Shown piece by piece: positions 18,677 to 27,034 of a DNA stretch of 64,000 nucleotides. The stretch is from contig NZ_JAJEJP010000001.1 of NCBI RefSeq assembly GCF_021390495.1, positions 496,001 to 560,000 on the forward strand, read 5' to 3'. The DNA comes from Paraburkholderia sp. ZP32-5 (lineage in GTDB: Bacteria; Pseudomonadota; Gammaproteobacteria; Burkholderiales; Burkholderiaceae). Positions within the stretch are counted from its first letter, which is position 1. The number at the start of each line of letters is the position of its first letter. The notes under the pieces were generated by a model. That model saw only the letters and a list, made by a program, of their open reading frames with translations, searched no databases and had not been told where the DNA came from. A program made the position numbers and the translations under genes.

Positions 18677-19624
18677 TCAAGACTGCGGCTGCTGTGCGGT
18701 GTCGTAATCCACGTAACTCGATTCGCGGCAGAAGCTCACCAGCCGCACACCGGCCTGACGCGCAATCGCAATCGCGAGCGACGACGGCGCGGAGATCGTC
18801 GCGACCATCGGCACGTCGACGCGCGCGGCCTTGCGCACCAGCTCGTAACTTGCGCGGCTCGACAGAAACACGAAACCGTCGCGCGTATCGGCGCGGGTCA
18901 GCACGAGCTGGCCGATCAGTTTGTCGAGTGCGTTGTGGCGGCCGACATCCTCGAACGCGTAGCGGATCGCCCCTGCCGCGTCGCACCACGCGGCCGCGTG
19001 CAGCCCGCCGGTGAGCCGCGTGAGCGCCTGATGCTCGGGCAGCGCGCGCGCGGCGCGGGCGATCGCGTCGGGTGCGAGACGTTGCAGAAAACCGGTGTCG
19101 GGCACGCGCTCGGGTTTCAGATCGAGCAGATCGATGCTTTCGATGCCGCATACGCCGCAACCGGTGCGCCCGGAGAGCGCGCGGCGCTTCTGCTTCAACG
19201 CGACGAACGCCTGCTGCACCACCTGCAAGTGCACTTCGGCATGCGGCAATTCGCCATGGTCGTGCCATTCGACTTCGATGTCCTGGATGTCGCTGCCGCG
19301 CTCGACGATGCCCTCAGAAATCGCGAAGCCGACTGCAAACGCTTCGAGATCGCGCGGCGTGCACATCATCACCGCGTGCGAGATGCCGTTGAAGACGAGC
19401 GCGACTGGCCACTCCTGGCCGACGTGATCGGTGACCGTTTCGACTGCCGCGCCGCGATGGCGACGCACTTCGCGCGACACTGCGCCCGGTTGTTCGTCGC
19501 CATCGTGGGCGACGGCGGCAGCGCTGGTCTGAGCATCCGTCTGACCAGCACCGCGCCCGTGTTCCTGTCCGTTCAAGCTGCTTGACTCCTGTACATACAA
19601 GTGCGCATCGGCATCCACCCGCAT
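18677..19624 (-). CDS. fdhD: Formate dehydrogenase accessory sulfurtransferase FdhD
   Basis: A 315-residue FdhD protein, which passes sulfur from IscS to the molybdenum cofactor of formate dehydrogenase. The family motif GRTGCGVCGIES holds the active CxxC (Cys156 and Cys159). Other conserved parts are HAVMMCTPRDLEAFAVGFAISEGI, FEDVGRHNALDKLIG and FLSSRASYELVRKAARVDVP. It is about 40 residues longer at the N-terminus than E. coli FdhD; residues 11-50 look unstructured, and no ribosome site supports the ATG, so the true start may lie downstream. No formate dehydrogenase gene is in the window. It is divergent from the nitrate-reductase-associated gene. Confidence 0.93.
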   Translation of the reverse strand: MRVDADAHLYVQESSSLNGQEHGRGAGQTDAQTSAAAVAHDGDEQPGAVSREVRRHRGAAVETVTDHVGQEWPVALVFNGISHAVMMCTPRDLEAFAVGFAISEGIVERGSDIQDIEVEWHDHGELPHAEVHLQVVQQAFVALKQKRRALSGRTGCGVCGIESIDLLDLKPERVPDTGFLQRLAPDAIARAARALPEHQALTRLTGGLHAAAWCDAAGAIRYAFEDVGRHNALDKLIGQLVLTRADTRDGFVFLSSRASYELVRKAARVDVPMVATISAPSSLAIAIARQAGVRLVSFCRESSYVDYDTAQQPQS

Positions 19625-19745
19625 CGAGCACGCGTCGCGCGCGGCCGCCGCGCGGGTCTGCTTTGCACGAATAACGCGCGAATAAGGTTCTAAAATACCT
19701 CAAGCGACGCCCGCCCGCTGTCCGTCACCGAGAAGGAGCACTGTC

Positions 19746-20222
19746 ATGGGACTCAACGAAGCACCGCTTCTGTTCGACTTCGAAGTCGCGTCTTCGGAGA
19801 ATTTCACTTTTATCCCGATGTCGGTGCGCTTCAATCTCGACCGTTTCGGGCTGCGTATCGCGCTCGATCAGTGGCAGCAACTGCCGCTCGAAGACCGCAA
19901 GCTGCTCGCGCGTTTCCCGGTCGATGAAGACACGCAGATCGAGCCGAACTTCGATCACGCACTGTTCGAAATGCTGCGCACTCACGCGAACGTCGAGCCG
20001 GAGTGGTTCACGCCCGAGGAAGCACCGGCGTGGCGCCGCACCGACAGTGTGCCGGAAGATGTCGCGCATCAGGCGGGGCTCGCGGGTCTTGGCGCGCCGA
20101 GCGTCGCGCGCTGGGCCGAGCTGGATCCGTTTCAACGCTATGTGCTCGCAAAACTGTCGCGCAAGCCCGAGGCGAATCACGACTTCGTTCCGGCGATGAA
20201 GGAGTTCGGCGCGGCCGGCTAG
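19746..20222 (+). CDS. Nitrate reductase associated protein
   Basis: A 158-residue protein matching the small family called nitrate reductase associated protein (TIGR02664 type). Recognisable segments are LFDFEVASSENFTFIPMSVRFNLDRFG at the start (FIPMSVRFNLD is the most typical), LALDQWQQLPLEDRK-like helix, and WAELDPFQRYVLAKLSRK near the end. The biochemical role is unknown. Its divergent position 121 bases from fdhD, another molybdoenzyme helper, supports a molybdoenzyme context, although no nitrate reductase is in the window. GAGAAGGAGCACTGTC gives a ribosome site. The stop codon lies in a 12-base direct repeat. Confidence 0.85.
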   Translation: MGLNEAPLLFDFEVASSENFTFIPMSVRFNLDRFGLRIALDQWQQLPLEDRKLLARFPVDEDTQIEPNFDHALFEMLRTHANVEPEWFTPEEAPAWRRTDSVPEDVAHQAGLAGLGAPSVARWAELDPFQRYVLAKLSRKPEANHDFVPAMKEFGAAG

Positions 20223-20236
20223 GTGCGGCCGGCTAG
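20211..20236 (+). repeat. 12-base tandem duplication across the stop codon
   Basis: GCGGCCGGCTAG occurs at 20211-20222 and again at 20225-20236, separated by GT. The first copy contains the TAG stop of the preceding gene. It looks like a recent slippage duplication. It is followed by runs of seven C and seven T residues in the leader of the GGDEF-EAL gene. Confidence 0.7.
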
Positions 20237-20395
20237 TAGCACCCCCCCACAATTTTTTTGACTCGTACCCTCAACCCACTTCCGAACACTGCCGATATCC
20301 AAAGGTTGGCGCGCAAAAAGATTCGCATCGATGCGGTCCGACGCTTCGAAAGTGAGCGCGCGCTTCGTCCCCGGCCCGATTGACGTTCGGAACCC

Positions 20396-23300
20396 ATGAT
20401 TCCTTTTTTATCGAAGCGGCTGCTGATCAACATCGCGGTCGTCGTCGTCGCGGTCGGTGCCAATGCGTTTGTCGCATACACACAGATTCGCGGACAACGC
20501 GACGCCGACGCGCGCCTGCAGCATTCGACCAGCGTGCGCCAGAACCTCGATGCGTATCGCGCCGCGCTCGATAACGCACTGACCGAGTTGCGCAGTCTGC
20601 AGGCATCGGGCAAACCGGTGCCTCCCGACGCGGCCGCGTCGGTCACCAAAGCGTTGGCGATCCGCGAGCACGCGCTGCGCGACGAACTCGCGACCGAACC
20701 TTCGATGGCCGGCGCGCTCGGACGCCTGAGCGTGGCACGTCACGCGCTGCAACACGACATCGAAGACGCGTTGAAGCAAGGCGCGGGGGCCATGCCCGCG
20801 GCGCCTGGAGTGGCGTCGAATATCGCGCCAAGCGCGGCAATCAGCGCGGTATCGACCGAAGCGCAAAACAACGTCTCGGGCGGCGCGGCGAACAGCGCAC
20901 CGGACAGCGCTTCAAGCAACGCACCGAACACCGCATCAAACAACCCACAAGCCCAAGCCCCCGCCGACATCGCCGGCGCCCGTCTACCTCTCGCCCACGG
21001 TATCGAGCGCGTTGAAGCAGCGCTTGCCGAACTGCGCGCCGACGAAACCCACGGCTTGGAAATCTCGCTCGCAGCCTCGGCGAGCAACAGTCAGCGCGCG
21101 ATGTTCGTGCTGATCGTGACGATGCTCGCCGGCAGCGCGCTGCTCATCATGACGTTCGGCGCGCGCGAGAACAGCGCGCGCGAAAAGCTGCTCAGCGCCC
21201 GCGCGCTGGTGCGCAACGAAGAACGCTTTCGCAGTCTGTTCGACGATCACTCGGTGCCGATGTACATCTACGATCGCGAGACGATGCGCTTTCTCGCCGT
21301 CAACGCCGCCGCGATCCAGCAGTACGGCTACACGGAAAGCGAGTTTCTGAACATGACGATTCACGCGATCCGGCCGAGCACCGAAGTTTCGCGTCTGAAC
21401 ACGCATCTGCAGCGCAGCGACGGAATCCGCCAGGGGCACACGCTGGCGGGCATCTGGCGTCATCAGCGCAAGGACGGCTCGATCATCAGCGTCGACGTGT
21501 CGTATCACGCGCTCAACTTCATGGGTCGCGACGCGCTGTTCGTCCTCGCGGACGACGTGACCGACCAGATCAACGCCGAAGCCGAAGCGCAGCGCTCGAA
21601 CCAGATGCTCGAAGCGGTGATCGACAACATTCCGCAGCGCATCTTCTGGAAGGATCTGGACTCGCGCTATCTCGGCTGCAATATGGCGTTCGCGCTCGAT
21701 GCGGGGCTCGCGTACCCCGAGCAGGTGGTCGGCAAGTGCGATGCCGATCTGCCGTGGAGCGCCTTTGCCGATCTGCTGGTCGAGCACGATCGCGAAGTGG
21801 TGAGAAGCGGCGTGCCGAAGATGAACTTCGAAGTCGAACTCGTGATCGACGGCGAGTACCGTACGCGGGTCGCGAGCAAGCAGCCGTTTACCGACAACGA
21901 TGGCCGCGTGATCGGCGTGCTCGGTTCGTACACGGACGTGACCGAGCGCAAGCGCGCCGATCTCGCGTTGCGTTTGCAAAGCCGCGCGCTCGATGCGAGC
22001 GTCAACGCGATCCTGATCACCGCGCCGTCGCCGTCCGGCAATCTGATCGAATACGTGAACCCGGCGTTTATGCGTATCACCGGCTACGATCCGGCCGAGG
22101 TGATCGGTCACGACTGCCGCGTGCTGCAACGCGACGATCGCGACCAGGAAGGCGTCGCGCTGATCCGCGAAGCGCTCGCGGCAAACCGCGAGGTGAGCGC
22201 GGTGGTGCGCAACTATCGCAAGGACGGCGCGCTGTTCTGGAATCAGCTGTTCATCGCGCCGGTGCCGAATGCCGATGGCGTGATCACGCATCACATCGGC
22301 GTGATCAACGACGTGACCGAGCTGATCCGCTATCAGGAGCAGCTCGAATATCAGGCGAATTACGACGGCCTCACGCGTCTGCCGAACCGCAACCTGCTGC
22401 GCGACCGGCTCGAACATGCGCTCGTCATCGCGCGGCGGCATCACAACGGCGTCGCGGTCGTGTTCCTCGATCTCGACGGCTTCAAGAACGTCAACGACAG
22501 CCTCGGTCACAGCGTCGGCGACCGGTTGCTCGGCGTGGTCGCCGAGCGGCTCGCACGTTGCTCGCGCACCAGCGACACCGTCGCGCGCCATGGCGGCGAC
22601 GAGTTCGTGATCGTGATGACCGATACCGTCGACGAAAAATCGCTGATCGCATGGATGGAGCGCGTGCGCATGTCGATCGCGGAGCCGGTATGGCTCGACG
22701 GCCACGAGCTGTACGTCGGCTGCAGCATGGGCGCGAGCCTGTTCCCGCAGGACGGCGACGACGCGGAAACGCTGATGAAGAAGGCCGACGTCGCGATGTA
22801 TCGCGCGAAGGACATGGGCCGCAACACGTTCCAGTTCTATCAGCCGGAGATGAACGCGAGCGCCGGCGCGCGGCTGAATCTCGAACGGCGCCTGCGCCGC
22901 GCGCTGCGCGACAACGAGTTCCTGCTGCACTACCAGCCGCAGGTCGATATCGGCAGCGGCCGCATCGTCGGCATCGAAGCGCTGGTGCGTTGGCGCGATC
23001 CGGAGGCGGGGCTTGTGCCGCCGTCGTCGTTCATTCCGATCGCCGAGGAAAGCGGACTGATCGGTCCGCTAACGGAGTGGGTGTTGCGCGAGGCGTGCCG
23101 GCAGAACAAGGCGTGGCAGGACGCGGGGTTGCCGCCGGCGCGCGTGTCGGTGAATCTGTCCGCGCGCGTGTTCCAGCAGCGCGATATCACCGAGCTGGTC
23201 AAACAGGTGTTCGCCGAGACCGGGCTCGAACCGAAGTACCTCGAACTCGAATTGACCGAGAGCACGATCATGCGCAATGCCGAAGAGGCGGTGTCGATGC

Positions 23301-23659
23301 TCAACGAACTGCACGCGCTCGGTATCGGTCTCGCAATCGACGACTTCGGCACCGGCTATTCGAGCCTCAGCTATCTGAAGCGCTTCCCGGTCGACCGGCT
23401 GAAGATCGACCGCTCGTTCGTATCGGATATCGGCGTGTCGATGGACGGCGAAACGATCACGTCGGCGATCATCGCGCTCGCGCATTCGTTGAAGCTGCAG
23501 GTGATCGCCGAAGGGGTGGAGACGTCGGCGCAACTCGAATTTCTGAAGAAGCGCGACTGCGACGAGATGCAGGGGTTCTACTTCGCGAAGCCGCTATCGA
23601 CCGAGGCGATTTCCGAACTGCTGCACGGCGGTCTGATGCGGGAGCTGGAGACGGCGTAG
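20396..23659 (+). CDS. Membrane PAS-GGDEF-EAL cyclic-di-GMP protein
   Basis: A 1087-residue inner-membrane signalling protein. Order: TM1 (LLINIAVVVVAVGANAFVAY), a periplasmic region with an Ala/Ser/Asn-rich insert at about 135-197, TM2 (MFVLIVTMLAGSALLIMTFG, about 236), three PAS domains beginning near 274, 404 and 530, GGDEF at 733-737 and EAL at 861-863. The cyclase motif GGDEF is intact and has an RxxD inhibitory site (RTSD) five residues before it. The phosphodiesterase side is also intact: EALVRW, LELTES, DDFGTGYSSLSYLKRFP and EGVET. Both making and breaking cyclic-di-GMP are thus possible. The gene stands alone; no good ribosome site is visible before the ATG. Confidence 0.95.
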   Translation: MIPFLSKRLLINIAVVVVAVGANAFVAYTQIRGQRDADARLQHSTSVRQNLDAYRAALDNALTELRSLQASGKPVPPDAAASVTKALAIREHALRDELATEPSMAGALGRLSVARHALQHDIEDALKQGAGAMPAAPGVASNIAPSAAISAVSTEAQNNVSGGAANSAPDSASSNAPNTASNNPQAQAPADIAGARLPLAHGIERVEAALAELRADETHGLEISLAASASNSQRAMFVLIVTMLAGSALLIMTFGARENSAREKLLSARALVRNEERFRSLFDDHSVPMYIYDRETMRFLAVNAAAIQQYGYTESEFLNMTIHAIRPSTEVSRLNTHLQRSDGIRQGHTLAGIWRHQRKDGSIISVDVSYHALNFMGRDALFVLADDVTDQINAEAEAQRSNQMLEAVIDNIPQRIFWKDLDSRYLGCNMAFALDAGLAYPEQVVGKCDADLPWSAFADLLVEHDREVVRSGVPKMNFEVELVIDGEYRTRVASKQPFTDNDGRVIGVLGSYTDVTERKRADLALRLQSRALDASVNAILITAPSPSGNLIEYVNPAFMRITGYDPAEVIGHDCRVLQRDDRDQEGVALIREALAANREVSAVVRNYRKDGALFWNQLFIAPVPNADGVITHHIGVINDVTELIRYQEQLEYQANYDGLTRLPNRNLLRDRLEHALVIARRHHNGVAVVFLDLDGFKNVNDSLGHSVGDRLLGVVAERLARCSRTSDTVARHGGDEFVIVMTDTVDEKSLIAWMERVRMSIAEPVWLDGHELYVGCSMGASLFPQDGDDAETLMKKADVAMYRAKDMGRNTFQFYQPEMNASAGARLNLERRLRRALRDNEFLLHYQPQVDIGSGRIVGIEALVRWRDPEAGLVPPSSFIPIAEESGLIGPLTEWVLREACRQNKAWQDAGLPPARVSVNLSARVFQQRDITELVKQVFAETGLEPKYLELELTESTIMRNAEEAVSMLNELHALGIGLAIDDFGTGYSSLSYLKRFPVDRLKIDRSFVSDIGVSMDGETITSAIIALAHSLKLQVIAEGVETSAQLEFLKKRDCDEMQGFYFAKPLSTEAISELLHGGLMRELETA

Positions 23660-23700
23660 GCCGCGGCGGCGCGCGGCACTTGGGCGCGCGGCAGGTGCCG

Positions 23701-24096
23701 CTAGTCCAGCACGGGCAGCGCGCGCGGACGGCGATCGCTGTCGGTGGCGACGTAGGTCAGGATCGCTTCCGTGACCTTGACGACTTCCTGCGCGAGACTC
23801 ATTCGCTGCGCGTACACTTCGACCGACACCGTGACCGATGTATTGCCGGTCTTGACGATATCCGCGTAAAAGCTCAGCAGATCGCCGACGAACACCGGTT
23901 GCTTGAACAGAAACGAATTGACCGCGATGGTCGCCACCCGTCCGTTGGCGCGGCGGCTTGCCGGGATCGAGCCGGCAATGTCGACCTGCGCCATGATCCA
24001 GCCGCCGAACACGTCGCCGTGGATGTTCGCATCCGACGGCTGCGGCATCACGCGCAGTGCGCAGGATTTGGACGGAAGTTGAAGAAGATCGGTCAT
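23701..24096 (-). CDS. Acyl-CoA thioesterase, YciA type
   Basis: A 131-residue hot-dog-fold thioesterase. The core DANIHGDVFGGWIMAQVDIAG contains the active Asp region of YciA/Acot-type enzymes, followed by VATIAVNSFLFKQPVFVGD and VEVYAQRMSLAQEVVKVTEA. It hydrolyses acyl-CoA esters; short- to medium-chain preference is known for YciA but cannot be read here. The start at MTDLLQLPSK is chosen because GAGGATGTCCCG precedes it; an upstream in-frame ATG (24174) has an atypical sequence. It is convergent with the GGDEF-EAL gene across 41 bases that can form a short hairpin (CGGCAC/GTGCCG), and divergent from the ABC exporter. Confidence 0.9.
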   Translation of the reverse strand: MTDLLQLPSKSCALRVMPQPSDANIHGDVFGGWIMAQVDIAGSIPASRRANGRVATIAVNSFLFKQPVFVGDLLSFYADIVKTGNTSVTVSVEVYAQRMSLAQEVVKVTEAILTYVATDSDRRPRALPVLD

Positions 24097-24362
24097 CGGG
24101 ACATCCTCGGGAAGCGTATTCACGCGTATTGATGGATTGCTGGACGGCGCGGCGGGGGCGGCCGTACGGCCCATGAAAAGCGGCGCCAGCCGGCTTCTGC
24201 GACAATACAGAGATCAGGAATTGTACGGGAAAGCGCCCAGCGAAGCGCGTGACCCGCGTGCCGCGGCAGCCGCAAGGCCGGCCGGCTCGCGCGGGTCGTC
24301 AAGCGGGACGAGTGCCCCGCGCCGCTGCGAACTCCGGCAATTTCATCCTCGCCCCACGATCC

Positions 24363-26261
24363 ATGCGCCGCGCTCTGCCTTCCGAACCTTCGCCGATTTC
24401 CACCCAGCCCCGCAACGACTGGCAGACGATCCTGTCGCTGCTGCCGTATCTCGCCACCTATAAATGGCGGGTCGGCTTCGCGCTCAGTTGCCTGATCGGT
24501 GCGAAAGTCGCCAACCTCGGCGTGCCGATCGTGATGAAGCGCATCGTCGACAGCCTCGCGTCGGTCCAGCATCTGACTGCGCTCGGCCGCGCGCACGACG
24601 CGCCCGGCATCGTGCTGCTCGGCGGCATCGGTTTGCTGGTGGTCGCGTATGCGGTGGTGCGGCTGTCGACGTCGTTCTTCACCGAACTGCGCGAGATCCT
24701 GTTTTCGAAAGTGACCGAAAGCGCGGTGCGCCAGCTCGCGCTGAAGGTGTTTCGGCATCTGCACGGACTGTCGCTGCGTTTTCATCTGGAGCGGCAGACG
24801 GGCGGCATGTCGCGCGATATCGAACGCGGCACGCGCGGCATCACGCAACTGATTTCGTATTCGCTGTACAGCATCCTGCCGACGCTGGTCGAAGTCGGTC
24901 TCGTGCTCGGCTTTTTCGTCGTCAAATACGAGGCCTATTACGCGATCGTCACGTTCATCGCGCTCGCCGCGTACATCGTGTTTACGGTGAAGGTGACCGA
25001 GTGGCGCACGCATTTTCGCCGCACGATGAACGAGCTGGATTCAAAAGCCAATTCGCGCGCGATCGATTCGCTGCTGAACTACGAGACCGTCAAATACTTC
25101 GGCAACGAGGAATGGGAAGCGAGCCGCTACGACGAAAACCTGAAGCGCTATCGCGCGGCGGCGATCAAATCGCAGCGCTCGCTGTCGGCGCTGAATTTCG
25201 GGCAGCAGGCGATCATCGGCACCGGGCTCGTGTTCATCCTGTGGCGCGCGACCCAGGGCGTGATGGCCGGGCGCCTGACGCTTGGCGATCTGGTGCTGAT
25301 CAACACGTTCATGCTGCAGCTTTATATTCCGCTGAATTTTCTCGGTGTCGTGTATCGCGAGCTGAAGCAGAGCCTGACCGATATGGACCGGATGTTCTCG
25401 CTGCTCGGCGCGCCGCAGGAAGTGCCCGATGCGCCGGATGCGCCGGCCTTGCGGGTGAGCGGCGCGCAGGTGCGTTTCGATAACGTGAGCTTCGCATACG
25501 AACCCGCGCGGCAGATCCTGCACGACGTCAGCTTCACGATCGCCGCCGGCACGACGACCGCGGTGGTCGGCCATAGCGGCTCGGGCAAATCCACGCTCGC
25601 GCGGCTGCTATTCCGTTTCTACGATCTGGACCGCGCGACGGGCGGCGCGATCGTGATCGATGGGCAGGACATTCGCGACGTCACGCAGGATTCACTGCGC
25701 GCATCGATCGGCATCGTGCCGCAGGACACGGTGCTGTTCAACGACTCGATCTATTACAACATCGCGTACGGCCGGCCGTCGGCGACGCGCGATGACGTGA
25801 TCGCGGCCGCGCGCGCCGCGCACATCCACGAATTCATCGAAAGCTTGCCGAAGGGATATGACACGCCGGTCGGCGAGCGCGGGCTGAAGTTGTCGGGCGG
25901 CGAAAAGCAGCGCGTCGCGATTGCGCGGACGATTCTGAAGAATCCGCCGATCCTGCTGTTCGACGAAGCAACGTCCGCGCTCGATTCGCGTTCGGAACGC
26001 GCGATCCAGCACGAACTCGACCAGATCGCCCGCGAACGCACGACGCTGATCATCGCGCACCGGCTGTCGACGGTCGTGCACGCGCAGCAGATCATCGTGA
26101 TGGACAAGGGACGTATCGTCGAGCGCGGCACGCACGCGGAGTTGCTGCGCGCGAACGGGTTGTTCGCGCAGATGTGGGCGTTGCAGCAGCGCGCGGCGCA
26201 GACGCCGGAGGTGGTGGAGGCGGCGAGCGGTGAAGCTGGGGTGGAGGCTGGCGCGCGGTAA
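24363..26261 (+). CDS. Atm1/HMT1-type ABC exporter, fused permease-ATPase
   Basis: A 632-residue ABC half-transporter. Six membrane segments lie in residues about 30-320 (for example VGFALSCLIGAKVANLGVPIV and LVEVGLVLGFFVV), and the ATPase domain follows: Walker A GHSGSGKST, signature LSGGEKQRVAIARTIL, Walker B ILLFDEATSALD and the His-loop IIAHRLSTV. The glutathione-region motifs typical of Atm1 (ETVKYFGNEEWEASRYDENL) are clear. Bacterial Atm1 proteins export glutathione conjugates, including heavy-metal adducts; that role is inferred. The start MRRALPSEP is one of several in-frame ATGs; the family N-terminus fits best there. Confidence 0.93.
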   Translation: MRRALPSEPSPISTQPRNDWQTILSLLPYLATYKWRVGFALSCLIGAKVANLGVPIVMKRIVDSLASVQHLTALGRAHDAPGIVLLGGIGLLVVAYAVVRLSTSFFTELREILFSKVTESAVRQLALKVFRHLHGLSLRFHLERQTGGMSRDIERGTRGITQLISYSLYSILPTLVEVGLVLGFFVVKYEAYYAIVTFIALAAYIVFTVKVTEWRTHFRRTMNELDSKANSRAIDSLLNYETVKYFGNEEWEASRYDENLKRYRAAAIKSQRSLSALNFGQQAIIGTGLVFILWRATQGVMAGRLTLGDLVLINTFMLQLYIPLNFLGVVYRELKQSLTDMDRMFSLLGAPQEVPDAPDAPALRVSGAQVRFDNVSFAYEPARQILHDVSFTIAAGTTTAVVGHSGSGKSTLARLLFRFYDLDRATGGAIVIDGQDIRDVTQDSLRASIGIVPQDTVLFNDSIYYNIAYGRPSATRDDVIAAARAAHIHEFIESLPKGYDTPVGERGLKLSGGEKQRVAIARTILKNPPILLFDEATSALDSRSERAIQHELDQIARERTTLIIAHRLSTVVHAQQIIVMDKGRIVERGTHAELLRANGLFAQMWALQQRAAQTPEVVEAASGEAGVEAGAR

Positions 26262-26317
26262 TTGGTGGCCTGCCCAATCACGGCAGGCGACTTCACCCGC
26301 TCGCAGCGCGCTTGCTG

Positions 26318-27031
26318 TCAACGCGCCCGCAGCAGCCGGTCCAACGCTTCCAATTGCGCCTGCGTACCGACGTTCTCCCACAAACCTTCATACAGTTCGC
26401 CGCTCGCGAGACCGCGCGCGATCGTCTCGTGGTAATACGGCGTCAGCGCGCGCCGCGAGCCGCGCGGCAGATCGCGGAACATCCGCGTGTCGTACAGCCC
26501 GAAGCTGCCGAACGTGAGGCGCGGCGACGTATCGAGCGACAGCACGCCATCGGCGAGACCGAAGTCGCCATCCGGATGAAACGCCGGGTTCGGCACCATC
26601 ACCAGATGCATGCCGGGCTCCGGCAACGCCTTCAATTGACCGGCGCGCGCATGCAGCGCCGCGTAATCGAAATCGGTATAGACGTCGCCGGCGACCGCGA
26701 TGAACACGTCATCTTCGCCGTCGGCGGTCAACAAAGGCAGCGCCTGCGCGATGCCGCCCGCGGTTTCCAGTGCCTCGTGCTCGGGCGAGTAGCGCAGTTC
26801 CACCTGCCAGCGCGCGCCGTCGCCGAGCGCGGCTTCGATCTGCGCGCCGAGCCATGCATGATTGATCACGATGCTGCAGATGCCGGCCCGCGCGAGCCGT
26901 TCGATCTGCCACACGATCAACGGCTTGCCGCCTACTTCGAGCAGGGGCTTCGGGCACGCGTCGGTCAGCGGACGCATGCGCTCGCCGCGGCCCGCGGCGA
27001 AAATCATCGCTTTGTTTACGGACATCGTCAT
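26318..27031 (-). CDS. murU: N-acetylmuramate alpha-1-phosphate uridylyltransferase MurU
   Basis: A 237-residue nucleotidyltransferase. The N-terminal motif MIFAAGRGERMRPLTDACPKPLLEV carries the GxGxRxxPLT..KP nucleotide-binding signature. Next to it, three bases away and in the same direction, is the sugar kinase AmgK; in Pseudomonas the two enzymes convert recovered MurNAc to UDP-MurNAc, a shortcut of cell-wall recycling that bypasses de novo synthesis. The gene pair lies beside lptD there too, which supports the call over a generic sugar nucleotidyltransferase. The stop is 57 bases from the end of the ABC exporter gene (convergent). Confidence 0.88.
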   Translation of the reverse strand: MTMSVNKAMIFAAGRGERMRPLTDACPKPLLEVGGKPLIVWQIERLARAGICSIVINHAWLGAQIEAALGDGARWQVELRYSPEHEALETAGGIAQALPLLTADGEDDVFIAVAGDVYTDFDYAALHARAGQLKALPEPGMHLVMVPNPAFHPDGDFGLADGVLSLDTSPRLTFGSFGLYDTRMFRDLPRGSRRALTPYYHETIARGLASGELYEGLWENVGTQAQLEALDRLLRAR

Positions 27032-27034
27032 CGG

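Noticed and set aside
21736..24132. A 798-codon plus-strand frame across the end of the GGDEF-EAL gene and beyond
   Set aside because: It is an alternative frame of a protein with clear PAS, GGDEF and EAL domains; the translation is Arg/Ala/Gly-rich without motifs and also crosses the thioesterase gene.
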